Both the position numbers and the translations under genes were made by a program. From Acanthaster planci (Eukaryota > Echinodermata > Asteroidea > Valvatida > Acanthasteridae), in NCBI RefSeq assembly GCF_001949145.1, contig NW_019091363.1, positions 3,017,311 to 3,081,310 on the forward strand: 64,000 bases of DNA. The letters are read 5' to 3'. Below are positions 61,701 to 64,000 of this stretch, piece after piece (the first letter of the stretch is position 1; each line of letters starts with the position of its first letter). The notes beneath the pieces are model-generated. The model searched no databases and was not told where the DNA came from. It saw only the letters and a list, made by a program, of their open reading frames with translations.

Positions 61701-63711
61701 TGTGAGGGGAAAGTGATAGGGGTGGAATGAACCAAGGACCGTCTCTGCAAGATGCAGCTTCACATTTTTTAAAATTGGGGCAAGCCTTGTATCATACGAT
61801 GTGCTTAAGAGCCATTGATGCAAAAGCCCAAAGGTTGTAAATTTTGTACTGGTTACATTAGCAAGGGATGTTAGTATTCCTGCGTGGTTATTTTTTTAAC
61901 CTCCTTAATAAATGAAGTAACGCAAACAAATGAATCTTGAACTGTGTGGCTGTAGCGTATCGGCATTCGTCTGGTCTATACAAGGAGATCAGTGGGACGA
62001 ATTCCTGAAAATAATGTTCATTATCATTTCATGTGCGTTCTCTACTCAAAATTTTACTATTTCTAAAGACAAGCTCGGCACTGTAGACAACCATGGCACA
62101 GCTGAAAAACTATTCAAGATTTCTACAGACAAAAAATCTTGGTCCATTATAGATCCCAATAGCAGTAATTATAGCAGACACCACAAATTTAGACAAGCGT
62201 AGTTAGGATACAGTGTTTCGGTCCCTGATTAAGCTCTGGATATGTCCTTTTAGTTAGCTGGCTCCACAACTTGCATCAAATGGCCAGAATCACAAATGAA
62301 GATCAACGTTATGCCTTTCCAAATAACAGAACCTTTGTTATGAAAGTGGCCTCAATATTCAATCTATTATGGGTTGTGGCCATACAATTTCAGCTAGCCT
62401 TTGATAAAGTTATTTTCTCCTTAATTATAACTCCTTTTCCATTTGCATTTGTGAGTTTCAAGGTTTTCTCTGCTGAGGAAGATGGAGTGTTAAAATCAGT
62501 GGATGTGGAATTTAAAGCAATCAGCTTGGCTTGCAATGTATGCTAACATGCAAAATGATATCTTAGGAATTTAGCATGCACAGCAACATTGTTAATGTGG
62601 AAACTAACTGCAGCATTGCCGACTGAAAATGTAGAATTATATGATTTTTTTATATCCAATAACCAAAACATAATTCTCTTCAATGATTTCAGATTTGTCA
62701 GATAGGTTTGCCCATTTCTCTTTCTACTAATATAAATCAAAATATAGAAATATTTGATAGTTTGAGCTGGAAAATGGAAAAATCTACATCTCTACTGCAT
62801 TTTAGAAAACACCGACAGTGAATACAGAAGAAACAGCATTACTTATTCATAACCGGTTACATTATGATGGACATGGATAATTATGTGTAGATCAATAAGT
62901 CTTTCTATCCAGTCCGGCATAGTGTGCAGGATCCAATTCATAAAGTTATATAAAGTACTTCAAACGTACAGAGAAACAAAAAAACAAACAAAAACAAAAG
63001 ACACAAAGCTAAACATACCTTGGATTTGAGCAAACCAGCCAACCAGAAGAGAAATGATGCTTCTTTTTCAAGGCACATGGCTCTGTTAAATGCAGGCCAA
63101 AAATATATTGTTTACTAATAGGTGGGGGGCCTTTCTCCAGGGGTGTGTATCAGCGTGCACCTAACAGTCACTACAAGCTGAACCCCTTATGAAATTTAAT
63201 AAATCAAAGAAACCTTTCTTTGTGGCACACATACAATGTAGAAGATCTCTGCAATTCAATCCCTATTACAGCGATAATCTTTTAATAGTCCACAACATTT
63301 GTACACTGTCTGCAGAATTAAACAGAAGGTTATTACTTATTTCTAGCAAAATGTACACCTACAGAGGTGTGAATTCATTTAAAATATCTTCCTTTTTAGA
63401 TCTTGCAACAAATTGAACGCAAGAATACACATAAGAGGAAACTAACTAGAAGGTTGAAAGATTTAATGGCTCGTGGTAACCGACAAACTTTGCACTCCCG
63501 AGTTGAAAAATTGCATGAGGCCAGAAAGCCAAATAGTTGACCTATCAGAGGAATTCCACAGCATTCACATGGTCTCAGCTCTGACTCCTTCTGCAATCAA
63601 TCTCTTTTTCACTAAAGAACTAACATTGATTGATTGCTCTGAAATCACTGGGCTGTCACAAATACTTACCTCATGCCTTCCTCATTGTTCAGTGTGAAAG
63701 AAATGCCCCAT
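58766..63711 (-). CDS. Unidentified gene, last five exons (5' part beyond window)
   Basis: Five small minus-strand exons with good GT-AG borders and matching phases: 63670-63711, 63019-63082, 61489-61521, 59653-59706 and 58766-58882 (stop TGA). Joined they encode about 103 residues. They begin WGISFTLNNEEGMR, continue with AMCLEKEASFLFWLAGLL, then GEAGNSESANA and DPSSLTYSPHALSFKS, and end FWRKSRTNSVDES. Strong pyrimidine tracts precede the acceptors (for example 59707-59760 and 63712-63750). The first part looks helical; the tail is Ser-rich and probably disordered. I do not recognise the family and propose no function. The start and most of the gene lie to the right of 64000. The terminal exon is also open in a second frame (ending KISNQLRG), but only the chosen frame fits the phase of the exon before it. 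It converges on the zinc transporter. Confidence 0.6.
60045..60245 (+). repeat. Dispersed repeat, family R1 copy (plus)
   Basis: Starts GAGCAGGAGCACCCCCCGTC and contains GGTAGCGATGCGACTG, TTCGTGAACCAGC, CAGTTACT and CTCTCTTGGTCCAGCTCGG, matching the minus-strand copy at 2550-2757 block by block. It lies in the last intron of the unidentified minus-strand gene. Confidence 0.6.
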
Positions 63712-64000
63712 CTGTTGATAAAAGAAACAAACCCCAAAGGGTTTTATTCTTGAACTAGGACTGGAAAAAACTGGTACTTTTACTGAATGACACAACAAAT
63801 TTTTCAACTGATAGCTCTGTCATACTTCTACCATCAAGCACTTGACAGCTTAGAGCTCTACTTTGAAGAGATACTAGCTCAAGTGTGCTTGTCATATTTT
63901 CACACTTGGAACCAGGCATGTCAAGCTGCTTCTTTTCCTACATGAGGACAGCTGTGCTTTCACAACATAAACAGAAAATTTGCAGCATTTATTTTGAGAT

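Overview
This is eukaryotic nuclear DNA, most likely from a marine invertebrate animal. The evidence is spliced genes with GT/AG introns, an ASIC-type DEG/ENaC channel gene, a ZIP zinc transporter, animal-type LINE fragments, a Mutator-like transposase remnant, many short inverted-repeat elements and long non-coding spacers. A deuterostome (echinoderm, hemichordate or lancelet) is my best guess, from the ASIC-like gene and the repeat style, but the species cannot be fixed from sequence alone. Two assembly gaps (10136-10180 and 20243-20348) and two single ambiguous bases (5644, 7517) interrupt it.

Left part (1-21 kb): two intronless, same-direction (minus) copies of a secreted flavin polyamine-oxidase-like gene lie 12 kb apart (4117-5628 and 15911-17431). 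They resemble plant extracellular polyamine oxidases, carry a signal peptide and a GPI-anchor-like tail, and share blocks of perfect DNA identity inside otherwise diverged coding sequence. Between them are two copies of a 1.2-kb repeat and a small element ending in GGGTGCACCC. Just upstream of the second gene sits a 3.6-kb foldback-type element (17486-21084) whose arms are arrays of a 21-bp repeat. A LINE fragment interrupts its left arm.

Middle (21-40 kb): I see no host gene. The stretch holds repeats: a 490-bp hairpin element, a 111-bp element with perfect 18-bp ends, a tRNA-Ser-like relic, a broken Mutator-like transposase, more GGGTGCACCC-ended elements, a 175-bp inverted repeat and a second broken LINE.

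Right part (40-64 kb): a complete 8-exon ASIC-like sodium channel gene (+, 40697-51799, 513 aa by my splicing) with a dead LINE in intron 2. A single-exon ZIP1/2/3-type zinc transporter (+, 52547-53572) follows. Facing it from the right edge are the last five small exons of an unidentified minus-strand gene (58766-63711), whose 5' part lies outside the window. The space between these two convergent genes is non-coding and probably 3' UTR.

Most short open frames elsewhere are chance or antisense frames and are not listed.
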